A DNA stretch of 5,220 nt from Ardenticatenia bacterium (GTDB lineage: Bacteria > Chloroflexota > Anaerolineae > Aggregatilineales > Aggregatilineaceae), in contig JALSSH010000038.1 of the NCBI GenBank assembly GCA_026984385.1, positions 1 to 5,220 on the forward strand, read 5' to 3'. Position numbers and translations under genes: made by a program. Under the pieces are notes generated by a model. It ran no database searches and was not told where the DNA came from. It saw only the letters and a program-made list of their open reading frames with translations. Every line of letters begins with the position of its first letter. The first letter of the stretch is position 1. Shown here one piece after another: positions 1-5,220 of this stretch.

Positions 1-168
1 TATGCGCTGACGGTCGGCGCTTATGTGGATACGGCGGCTGTGCTGGAAAATCATTTGCGCGTGCTCGACCCGACGCGAGACTATCAGCCGCGCAGTGATC
101 GGCTCTGGCTCGGTGATTTGCACGTCCGGCCCGCAGAAACCGCCCCGCCCACCGACGAAAGCAAGTGA
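1..168 (+). CDS. C-terminal end of an upstream protein (5' truncated by window edge)
   Basis: An open frame enters the window at base 1 and ends at TGA 166-168, giving the last 55 residues of a protein whose start is outside the window. The visible part begins YALTVGAYVDTAAVL and continues with DRLWLGDLHVRP before a short Pro/Thr/Ala-rich tail. The pattern of Y-x-L-x-V-G-x-Y, then a hydrophilic stretch, then L-x-L-G-x-L-x-V looks like the last strands of a beta-sandwich. Such an ending is common on large membrane glycosyltransferases (GT39/PMT-like) of Chloroflexota. That match is from memory of the pattern, and no catalytic region is visible, so the function stays open. It lies 54 bases upstream of the deaminase-like gene on the same strand and could share a transcript with it. 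Confidence 0.6.
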   Translation, partial: YALTVGAYVDTAAVLENHLRVLDPTRDYQPRSDRLWLGDLHVRPAETAPPTDESK

Positions 169-209
169 GGCACGCGCACGCGGAGCATCGGGCGCGCGCA
201 AGCTGCGGC

Positions 210-213
210 GGAG
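210..213 (+). promoter_or_regulatory. Ribosome binding site favouring the ATG at 223
   Basis: GGAG at 210-213 stands 9 bases before ATG 223, a normal spacing. The in-frame GTG at 217 would leave only 3 bases, so the ATG is the better start. The choice changes the protein by two residues only. Confidence 0.5.
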
Positions 214-222
214 CAGGTGGGG

Positions 223-1263
223 ATGCAAAAACTGCCGAAGGTGGAGCTACACGTGCACCTGGAACGCGCGCTGCGCTTCCAAGTGGCTCGGCGCATAGAC
301 GCGGACTTCACGCCGCAACGCTATGTGCGCGAGCTGGCCGGCTTGCCCACCATGCCTCGCCCCGATCAATACACGGCGCGCCGTTGTGCGGCGTTGGGGT
401 TGTTGCAAAGTGAGGAGGCGTTGCGCCTGGCCGTCAAAGACTTGGTGCAGCAATTGGCCGAAGACGGTGTAATCTACGCAGAGATCCGCTTGGCGCCCTT
501 CTTACACACGCGCGAGGGGCTTTCGCCGGAAAACGTGGTGCGCGTGGTGGTGAACTCGCTAGACCGCGCCTACCACGACACGCACATCGAAACCCGCCTG
601 ATCCTGTGCACGGTGCAAACCGCCCCGGAAATTCAAAGCGAGACTGTAGCCCAGTTGACGGAGCGCTTTTGGGGGATTCGTGTGGCGGGTTTTGGGCTGA
701 TGGAAGACCCGTGCCGTGCGGTGCGCAACTCCGATGCGCTTTGGTCGGTGAAGACGCATTTTTCCGCTTTCGCTTGGCTGACTGAACGGGGGATACCGCG
801 CGTGGTGGACGCCGAAGAGACGGTCGGGGTGGAGCGACTTTGGGAGATGGTGACGCTGTATGTGCCGCGGCGTATCGGGCACGCTTTGCCCTGTATGGAC
901 GATGCCGATCTGCAGTTGTTGCTGCGGTTTAGACGCACGCATTTGGAGCTGTGTCCGGCGCGGGATGTGCAATTGGGGTTGATCGGCGATCTGCGCGAAC
1001 ATCCCCTGGAGGGGCTGTATCGGGCGGGGCATTTGGTGAGCGTTAGCACGGACGGGCGCGTCACCACGCCGACCACGCTCAGCGAAACTTACGCGGCGCT
1101 GCAAGAGCGATGCGATTGGCGGCGAGAGGAGTTTTTGGCGTGTAACATCATGGCGCTGGAATCTTCTTTTGCGCCGCCCGAGCTGAAGGCCCAATTGCGC
1201 AAAAGGCTGTATCAGGCTTACGGCGTACACGACCCCAGAAAGAAACGTAGGAGGCGACGGTGA
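223..1263 (+). CDS. Adenosine deaminase superfamily protein with altered active site
   Basis: Numbered from ATG 223 (346 residues; GTG 217 would add two), this is a full-length member of the adenosine/AMP deaminase TIM-barrel family, which is about 330-350 residues long. The family hydrolyses the 6-amino group of adenosine-type purines in the cytoplasm using one zinc ion. The opening LPKVELHVHLE gives metal ligands H10 and H12. The segment DGVIYAEIRLAPFLHTREG, the RIGH motif with H220, and STD with D277 are all present. However, the usual HAGE is D196-A-E-E199, so the third zinc histidine is aspartate while the catalytic glutamate position is kept. The usual TDDP is TDGR, CPTSN is CPARD, DLAGDE is GLMEDP, and the glycine after HLE is R15. 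The substrate may therefore not be adenosine, or activity may be lost. It ends in a basic tail (KKRRRRR) and overlaps rtcA. Family membership is secure; the reaction is not. Confidence 0.85.
   Translation: MQKLPKVELHVHLERALRFQVARRIDADFTPQRYVRELAGLPTMPRPDQYTARRCAALGLLQSEEALRLAVKDLVQQLAEDGVIYAEIRLAPFLHTREGLSPENVVRVVVNSLDRAYHDTHIETRLILCTVQTAPEIQSETVAQLTERFWGIRVAGFGLMEDPCRAVRNSDALWSVKTHFSAFAWLTERGIPRVVDAEETVGVERLWEMVTLYVPRRIGHALPCMDDADLQLLLRFRRTHLELCPARDVQLGLIGDLREHPLEGLYRAGHLVSVSTDGRVTTPTTLSETYAALQERCDWRREEFLACNIMALESSFAPPELKAQLRKRLYQAYGVHDPRKKRRRRR
1249..1254 (+). promoter_or_regulatory. Strong Shine-Dalgarno for rtcA inside the upstream gene
   Basis: AGGAGG at 1249-1254 is a perfect anti-16S match, 5 bases before the GTG at 1260. 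It is read in the upstream gene as two Arg codons (AGG AGG), so the same bases encode part of that protein's basic tail. It supports the GTG start and translational coupling. Confidence 0.8.
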
Positions 1264-2288
1264 TTTTCTTGGACGGCAGCCAGGGCGAAGGCGGCGGGCA
1301 GATCGTGCGAAGCGCGATCACGCTGAGCTGCCTCACGGGCGAGGCCGTGCGCGTGGAAAATATTCGCGCAGGGCGCAAACCTCGCGGTTTGCGTCCGCAG
1401 CACGTGGCCGCCGTGCGCGCTGCTGCCCAGCTTTGCGAAGCGGCCATCGCGGGCGTGGAAGTGGGCAGCGAGGCGCTCACCTTTGAGCCGCGCGCACCCG
1501 TGCGCTCCGGCGTGTATGAGTGGGCGGTCGGGACAGCGGGGTCGGCGGCGTTGGTGTTGCAAACCGTGCTGCTTCCGCTGGCGTTGGCCGAAGGGCGCTC
1601 CGAGTTGCGCGTGCACGGCGGCACACACGTTCCGCACAGCCCGTCCGGCCACTATGTGCGCGACGTTTACGCGCCCGCGCTGTTGGAGTTGGGCGCGGAT
1701 GTGGAAATTTACGTCAGCGCGTATGGTTGGACGCCGGAAGGCGGCGGTACGCTCACCGCGTACACAAGCGGGGGGGCGCGTCTGCGCGGCGTGGATATGC
1801 GCGAACGCGGCGCGCTGGAGCGTGTTTTTGGGGTGGCGGTGGGCTGCAATCTGCCCGCGCACATTCCCCAGCGCATGGCGAACCGCGCGCGCAACCTACT
1901 CCGTCCGCACTTGGCGGGCGCACCCCTGGACATCCGCCCCCAACGCGCCCGCAGCATCAGCACCGGCGCGGGCATCTTTTTGGCGGCGGAATACGCCAAC
2001 GGGCGCGGCGGTGTGGGCGTGTTGGGTAAGCGTGGGATGCCTTCGGAAGTGGTGGCCGAACGCGCCGTGCAAGCGTTGTTGGCGTTCCATGATTCCGGCG
2101 CGGCGGTAGACCGTCACTTGGCCGATCAGCTTATCTTGCCGTTGGCGTTGGCTGAAGGGCCGAGCGCGCTCCGCGCCGAGGCGATCAGCTCCCATTGCCG
2201 CACCCAAGCGATGGTGGTGCGCGCCTTTTTGCCCCGCGCCATCCATTTGGACGAACGGACGCAAACTATCACCGTAGAGGCGACTTAA
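1260..2288 (+). CDS. rtcA: RNA 3'-terminal phosphate cyclase
   Basis: This 342-residue protein matches RtcA along its whole length (family about 340). RtcA uses ATP to turn an RNA 3'-phosphate into a 2',3'-cyclic phosphate through a covalent histidine-AMP intermediate. The N-terminus LDGSQGEGGGQIVRSA (5-20) is the classic start. YGWTPEGGGTL (155-165) fits the family signature except for Y155 where Arg or His is usual. HLADQLILPLALA (286-298) and SSHCRT (310-315) follow, and H312 aligns with the adenylated histidine (H309 in E. coli). The small insert domain lies roughly at 175-275, including STGAGIFLAAEYANG. The GTG start overlaps the upstream TGA as GTGA and has an ideal ribosome site; rnz starts 5 bases after the stop. 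No rtcB or rtcR is visible in the window. The catalytic residues look intact, so activity is expected. Confidence 0.95.
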   Translation: MIFLDGSQGEGGGQIVRSAITLSCLTGEAVRVENIRAGRKPRGLRPQHVAAVRAAAQLCEAAIAGVEVGSEALTFEPRAPVRSGVYEWAVGTAGSAALVLQTVLLPLALAEGRSELRVHGGTHVPHSPSGHYVRDVYAPALLELGADVEIYVSAYGWTPEGGGTLTAYTSGGARLRGVDMRERGALERVFGVAVGCNLPAHIPQRMANRARNLLRPHLAGAPLDIRPQRARSISTGAGIFLAAEYANGRGGVGVLGKRGMPSEVVAERAVQALLAFHDSGAAVDRHLADQLILPLALAEGPSALRAEAISSHCRTQAMVVRAFLPRAIHLDERTQTITVEAT

Positions 2289-2293
2289 ACGCT

Positions 2294-3268
2294 ATGTTCG
2301 AGGTTATCTTCTTAGGCACATCGGCCAGCGCGCCTTCTATTCATCGGGGGCTTTCGGCCCAGGTGGTGCTGGTCAAGGATCAGCGCTTCTTGATCGACGT
2401 GGGAGAAGGCACGCAACGCCAAATTCTGAAGAGCGGGATCGGCTTCAAGCGGCTCAATCGCGTGCTGATCACGCACGGCCACCTGGACCATATCTTGGGG
2501 CTGGGCGGGCTGATGTCTACCTTTTTGCGCTGGGAAAATATCGAGTTTCTGGAAATTTGGGCCGGACGTTGGGCACTGGACCGTATCCAAGATTTGCTCT
2601 ACGGCGTGGTGTTGCGCGGCGTCAAGCCGCCGATCCCGTTGCACCTGATTGATGTGCACCCGGGCGTGTTGATGGAGTCCGCCGACTTCACCGTTTCGGC
2701 TTTTCCGGTCAGCCATCGCGGGCGAGATTGTTACGGCTATATCTTCCAGGAAAAGCCGCGCCGCCCCTTCTTGGTGGAAAAGGCCGAGGCGCTCGGCGTC
2801 CCGCCCGGGCCGGAGCGCGCGCGCTTGGTGCGCGGAGAGACGATCACGCTGGCCGACGGGCGCAAGGTTCACCCCGACGACGTGCTCGGAGAAGATATTC
2901 CCGGGGCGCGGCTGGTTTTCACCGGCGACGTCGCCGAGATCACCGCGCCGTTACGCAAGGCGGCAGAGGGCGCTCATGCGCTGGTGATGGAAGCGACTTA
3001 TTTGGACGAGGACGCGGAACTCGCGCGCGCCTTCGGCCACATGACCGCCGGACAGTCGGCACGCTTTGCGGCGGAAGTCGGCGTGCAAACGTTGCTGTTG
3101 ACGCACGTTTCGCGCCGTTACCGCGAACGGGACGTGATCGAAGAGGCGCGGCTGCATTTCCCCAACAGCTATGTGGTGCGAGACTTCGACCGCTTTGTGG
3201 TGGCGAAGGGTCGCCCTGTGCACAAAGTGGACGAAGCCGGTCAGCATCTCGGCGGTGTGCGCGGGTAG
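2294..3268 (+). CDS. rnz: Ribonuclease Z (tRNA 3' endonuclease)
   Basis: This 324-residue metallo-beta-lactamase fold enzyme removes the 3' trailer from precursor tRNA, leaving a 3'-hydroxyl for CCA addition. The length fits the short form (about 300-330). The two-zinc site is complete: H61-G-H63-L-D65-H66, H141 in PVSHRGRD, D212 in FTGD and H271 in LLLTHVSRRY. H249 in FGHMTA is the conserved histidine of the AxDH/HST region. The GEGTQRQ motif is at 37-43. The tRNA-binding flexible arm is marked by VEKAEALGVPPGP near 160-172. The frame is open upstream to 2195, but that part lies inside rtcA, and homologues begin at MFEVIFLGTSAS, so ATG 2294 is chosen. AGAGG at 2276-2280 is a weak, distant ribosome site, so translation is probably coupled to rtcA. 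The metal motif reads HGHLDH where most relatives have HLHGDH; this keeps every ligand. Confidence 0.95.
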   Translation: MFEVIFLGTSASAPSIHRGLSAQVVLVKDQRFLIDVGEGTQRQILKSGIGFKRLNRVLITHGHLDHILGLGGLMSTFLRWENIEFLEIWAGRWALDRIQDLLYGVVLRGVKPPIPLHLIDVHPGVLMESADFTVSAFPVSHRGRDCYGYIFQEKPRRPFLVEKAEALGVPPGPERARLVRGETITLADGRKVHPDDVLGEDIPGARLVFTGDVAEITAPLRKAAEGAHALVMEATYLDEDAELARAFGHMTAGQSARFAAEVGVQTLLLTHVSRRYRERDVIEEARLHFPNSYVVRDFDRFVVAKGRPVHKVDEAGQHLGGVRG

Positions 3269-3273
3269 ATTTT

Positions 3274-3337
3274 GTGGGGCGCTGCCCCACACCCCGCAAG
3301 GGGCGGGAGCGCCCCTTGACCCCGCAGAGGGTGCGGG
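3274..3337. repeat. Three tandem hairpins just after rnz
   Basis: Three perfect inverted repeats follow each other: 3274-3280 with 3284-3290 (7 bp, loop GCT), 3297-3305 with 3310-3318 (9 bp, loop GGAG), and 3321-3326 with 3332-3337 (6 bp, 5-base loop). The first begins 5 bases after the rnz stop. No T-run follows any of them, so a canonical intrinsic terminator is not shown, although such GC-rich stems may still stop or stabilise the rnz transcript. The repeated GGGGC/GCCCC style resembles intergenic palindromic repeats found in many high-GC bacteria. Copy number in the genome is unknown from this window. Confidence 0.65.
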
Positions 3338-3350
3338 AAACGTGAGCGGT

Positions 3351-3383
3351 CGGGGAACGCCCGCCGCCGAGGGGCGTTCCCCG
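3351..3383. repeat. 12-bp perfect hairpin
   Basis: CGGGGAACGCCC at 3351-3362 is an exact reverse complement of 3372-3383, with a 9-base loop (GCCGCCGAG). It sits between the triple hairpin and the cloverleaf element. There is no T-tract on either side. It is probably one unit of the same intergenic repeat block. Confidence 0.7.
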
Positions 3384-3386
3384 TCG

Positions 3387-3475
3387 TGGGCGCGCCGCCC
3401 GTGCGCCTGCGGCGCACCACGCGCGGCATCCGCCGCGCGTCAGCCGCGCATCCGCGCGGCTAGGCGGCGCGCCCA
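3387..3475. repeat. Cloverleaf-like inverted repeat (four-way junction)
   Basis: A 13-bp perfect stem (3387-3399 with 3463-3475) encloses three perfect hairpins: 3401-3407/3411-3417 (7 bp, loop TGC), 3419-3427/3432-3440 (9 bp, loop ATCC) and 3442-3449/3454-3461 (8 bp, loop ATCC). One unpaired base remains at each of the four junction positions (3400, 3418, 3441, 3462). There are no mismatches. The second and third hairpins use the same 7-base arms in opposite order, so they can also pair with each other. It is not a tRNA: the arms are too regular and tRNA loop sequences are absent. It could be a palindromic repeat family member, a structured RNA, or both. Confidence 0.75.
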
Positions 3476-3588
3476 ACGGCCCACTCGCCGCAAACGCCCC
3501 CCTTCGCTCACCCACTAGCGCGAAAGTTCCGACCCGCCTACACTACCCCTAAGGGTGGGAAACGCGCTTGCATGGGGTGAGAAGGCCG
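3476..3588 (+). other. Leader region before the MurF-Alr gene; no gene seen
   Basis: Together with the hairpin elements before it, this completes the 320-base stretch (3269-3588) that holds no supportable gene. It contains an imperfect dyad: 3518-3522 pairs with 3563-3567, 3527-3530 with 3558-3562 (A3560 bulged) and 3532-3535 with 3553-3556. No convincing -35/-10 pair was found; TACACT at 3539-3544 has no matching -35. A promoter for the downstream gene is expected here but not identified. Confidence 0.4.
3574..3585 (+). promoter_or_regulatory. Ribosome binding site for the MurF-Alr gene
   Basis: GGGGTGAG at 3574-3581 is 7 bases from ATG 3589, followed by AGAAGG at 3580-3585, which is only 3 bases away. 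The purine-rich tract supports ATG 3589 over the in-frame GTG 3577 and TTG 3568. Confidence 0.5.
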
Positions 3589-5220
3589 ATGATCAACCTT
3601 TACGACATTCTGGAAGCTGCCGACGGTCAACTTTTCGGTGAACCCGCCGCCCAGCTTTTCCCCAATTTCTGCTACGACGCCCATGCCGTCCAACCCGGCG
3701 ATCTGTATGTCGCCATGAAAACTGAGCACGGCGACGGTCATCACTTCATGGAACAGGCCGTGCAAAACGGCGCAGCGGGCATCATGTGTACCCATCCCCC
3801 GACCTTTGACACCGACGGCCTAACCGTGATCGTCATGCGCAACGTGGAAGACGCTTTGTTGCGCTGGACACGGCTCATTTTGCAAAAATACGGCACAACC
3901 GTGATCGCGGTGGCGGGCAGCATCGGCAAAGCCCCCACGCAACACGCCATCGCCCAGGTGTTGCGCCGTGCTCACAAGGTTTACATCGGCGAATATAGGC
4001 TTGCCGGACGCTTAGGGTTGCCCTTGGCGCTGGGTAAGCTCACCGCTGACGACCGCTTCGCCGTGTTGGAGTTCAGCACCACCCACGCCGGCGAAATGGC
4101 CGAACTCGTCGCCCTGGCACGCCCCATTGTCGGCGTGGTGACCACCGTTCAGCATCGCCACTTGGGGCGCTTCGGCTCGCTGGAAACTATCGCGCAGGAG
4201 ATGCGCGCGCTTGTCCAGGGACTGCCGCCAGAAGGGCTGGCCGTGCTCAACTTTGATGACGCGCACGTGCGCGCACTGGCCGCCGACGCCCCCGTGCCGG
4301 TGCTCACAGTGGGGCTGGATATCGCCGAACCCGCTTTCGGGGCCGATCTGCTTGCCTATAATGTGCTGGTGGACGCAGACAAAACCGGCTTCGACCTCCG
4401 TCACGGCCAATCGCGTTACCCCGGGCGCTGGATTCCCTGGCTGGGCATTTCCCATCTCTATAGCGCCTTGTTAGCGCTGGCCGTTGGTCTCAGCTATGGC
4501 ATCTCCATCGAAGAGGGCTTGGCCGCTCTGACCGAACTCGAACCGTTGCCCGGGCGCATGTGTCCGCTGGAGGGCGTAGGCGGTGCGTTGTTGGTGGACG
4601 ACAGCGCCAACGCCAGCCTAGAAACCGTGCTCACCGCGTTGGACTGGCTGGGTGCGGTCAAGGAACAAGGGCACGCCATCGCCGTCTTGGGCGACCTGGA
4701 CGACCTGGGCGCTCATGCGCCGCTCGCGCCGGTGCAGATCGGCCAACGCGCCGCTGCCACGCTCGACATGCTCGTAACGGTTGGAGACTTCGCCGCCGAG
4801 ATCGGGCGCATCGCTATCGAGGAAGGGATGCCCCGTGACCGCGTGGCAATCACCTTCAGCCCGGGCGATGCCGCGCACGCCATCCAAAACACGCTCGGCC
4901 CACACGACATTGTGCTGGTCAAAGGCGGCACAGCGGCGCGCTTGGAGCGCGTGGTGCAACATCTGCTCGCCGACACCCACGATCGCGTCCGTTTAGTGCG
5001 CCAAACCGGCCTCTATGAGGTTATCTCCGCCGAACGCCCCTTGCGCCCCTGTTGGGTGGTGGTGGACTTGCAAGCCATCGCCTATAACACCCGCCGCCTC
5101 AAAGACATCATCGGGGCGGACGTGGCACTGATGGCTGTCGTTAAGGGGGACGCCTACGGGCACGGAGCGGTCGCCGTCAGCACCACCGCGCTTAACAACG
5201 GCGCGGACTATTTGGCCGTT
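3589..5220 (+). CDS. MurF-like domain fused to alanine racemase (3' truncated by window edge)
   Basis: An uninterrupted frame from ATG 3589 to the window edge gives 544 residues. Residues 1-485 or so follow the MurF plan (N-terminal domain, ATPase domain, C-terminal domain). MurF adds D-Ala-D-Ala to UDP-MurNAc-tripeptide. From about 490 an alanine racemase domain begins (CWVVVDLQAIAYN), and AVVKGDAYGHGA holds the likely PLP lysine, K519. That domain makes D-alanine from L-alanine. Such MurF-Alr fusions are known in Bacteroidetes and, to my recollection, Chloroflexota. The MurF half is degenerate: the P-loop GSIGKAPT has A115 where GKT/S is required, the carbamylated-lysine motif KGE is M205-R-A207, TNIGPAHLE is TTVQHRHLG, DSR near the start is DAH, and DDSYNANP is DDSANASL. 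VLGDLDDLG and LVKGG remain. The ligase is probably inactive while the racemase is probably active; the full racemase, including its catalytic tyrosine, lies outside the window. Confidence 0.88.
   Translation, partial: MINLYDILEAADGQLFGEPAAQLFPNFCYDAHAVQPGDLYVAMKTEHGDGHHFMEQAVQNGAAGIMCTHPPTFDTDGLTVIVMRNVEDALLRWTRLILQKYGTTVIAVAGSIGKAPTQHAIAQVLRRAHKVYIGEYRLAGRLGLPLALGKLTADDRFAVLEFSTTHAGEMAELVALARPIVGVVTTVQHRHLGRFGSLETIAQEMRALVQGLPPEGLAVLNFDDAHVRALAADAPVPVLTVGLDIAEPAFGADLLAYNVLVDADKTGFDLRHGQSRYPGRWIPWLGISHLYSALLALAVGLSYGISIEEGLAALTELEPLPGRMCPLEGVGGALLVDDSANASLETVLTALDWLGAVKEQGHAIAVLGDLDDLGAHAPLAPVQIGQRAAATLDMLVTVGDFAAEIGRIAIEEGMPRDRVAITFSPGDAAHAIQNTLGPHDIVLVKGGTAARLERVVQHLLADTHDRVRLVRQTGLYEVISAERPLRPCWVVVDLQAIAYNTRRLKDIIGADVALMAVVKGDAYGHGAVAVSTTALNNGADYLAV

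Noticed and set aside
559..1862. Long minus-strand open frames opposite the deaminase-like gene and the first half of rtcA (559-1230 and 1218-1862)
   Set aside because: They lie opposite well-supported + strand genes, show no recognisable family motifs, and are rich in Arg, His, Ala and Pro as expected for antisense frames in GC-rich DNA.
2195..2293. Upstream extension of rnz by 33 residues
   Set aside because: The extension lies almost wholly inside rtcA in another frame, and RNase Z proteins start at the MFEVIFLGTS-type strand, so ATG 2294 is the sensible start.
3274..3290. Canonical intrinsic terminator after rnz
   Set aside because: The stem is good but is followed by ACCCCGC with no T-run; the only T-run (3270-3273) precedes the stem. 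A terminator role is possible but not shown.
3387..3475. tRNA or tRNA-like gene suggested by the cloverleaf shape
   Set aside because: The arms are 7, 9 and 8 bp with 3-4 base loops, and there is no T-loop consensus, no 7-base anticodon loop and no D-loop GG, so it is not a tRNA.
3387..3475. CRISPR array suggested by repeated GC-rich palindromes
   Set aside because: There are no regularly spaced direct repeats with unique spacers; the elements are adjoining inverted repeats of differing lengths.
2940..3518. Open frames across the rnz end and the intergenic block on both strands (2940-3515 minus, 3171-3518 plus)
   Set aside because: They run through the hairpin repeats, are very rich in Arg, Ala, Gly and Pro, and overlap the secure rnz reading frame. 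They result from high GC content.
3539..3544. Promoter -10 box (TACACT) for the MurF-Alr gene
   Set aside because: It matches only 4 of 6 positions and no -35-like hexamer occurs 16-18 bases upstream.

Overview
The window is high-GC bacterial DNA with every supported gene on the + strand. It holds the end of one gene, a tight three-gene run (adenosine deaminase-like protein, RNA 3'-terminal phosphate cyclase RtcA, ribonuclease Z), a 320-base intergenic block packed with inverted repeats, and the first 544 codons of a MurF-alanine racemase fusion that runs off the right edge. The fused MurF-Alr layout, together with an upstream protein tail that resembles the end of multi-pass glycosyltransferases, suggests Chloroflexota, perhaps Anaerolineae. 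This is an inference from gene content; there is no rRNA or other marker gene to confirm it.

Region by region: 1-168 is the C-terminus of an upstream protein. At 223-1263 lies an adenosine deaminase superfamily protein that keeps part of the metal site but has changed in several substrate and catalytic motifs. At 1260-2288 is rtcA, whose GTG start overlaps the previous stop and whose Shine-Dalgarno sequence lies inside the last codons of the deaminase-like gene. At 2294-3268 is rnz, five bases after rtcA. Positions 3269-3588 carry no gene but contain at least eight perfect hairpin stems, including a four-way-junction (cloverleaf) arrangement at 3387-3475 with one unpaired base at each junction. 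From 3589 onward is the MurF-Alr fusion. Its MurF half has lost several catalytic residues, whereas the visible start of its Alr half keeps the PLP-lysine motif.

Functionally, rtcA and rnz both act on RNA 3' ends: RNase Z cuts precursor tRNA to leave a 3'-hydroxyl, and RtcA converts 3'-phosphate ends to 2',3'-cyclic phosphate. The deaminase-like protein is translationally coupled to RtcA, so a role in nucleotide or RNA metabolism is plausible but unproven. The MurF-Alr gene belongs to cell-wall D-alanine metabolism and is separated from the RNA group by the hairpin block, so it is probably a different transcription unit. No mobile-element gene, tRNA, rRNA or CRISPR array was seen. The least ordinary signals are the cloverleaf repeat, the decayed MurF domain and the rewired deaminase active site.
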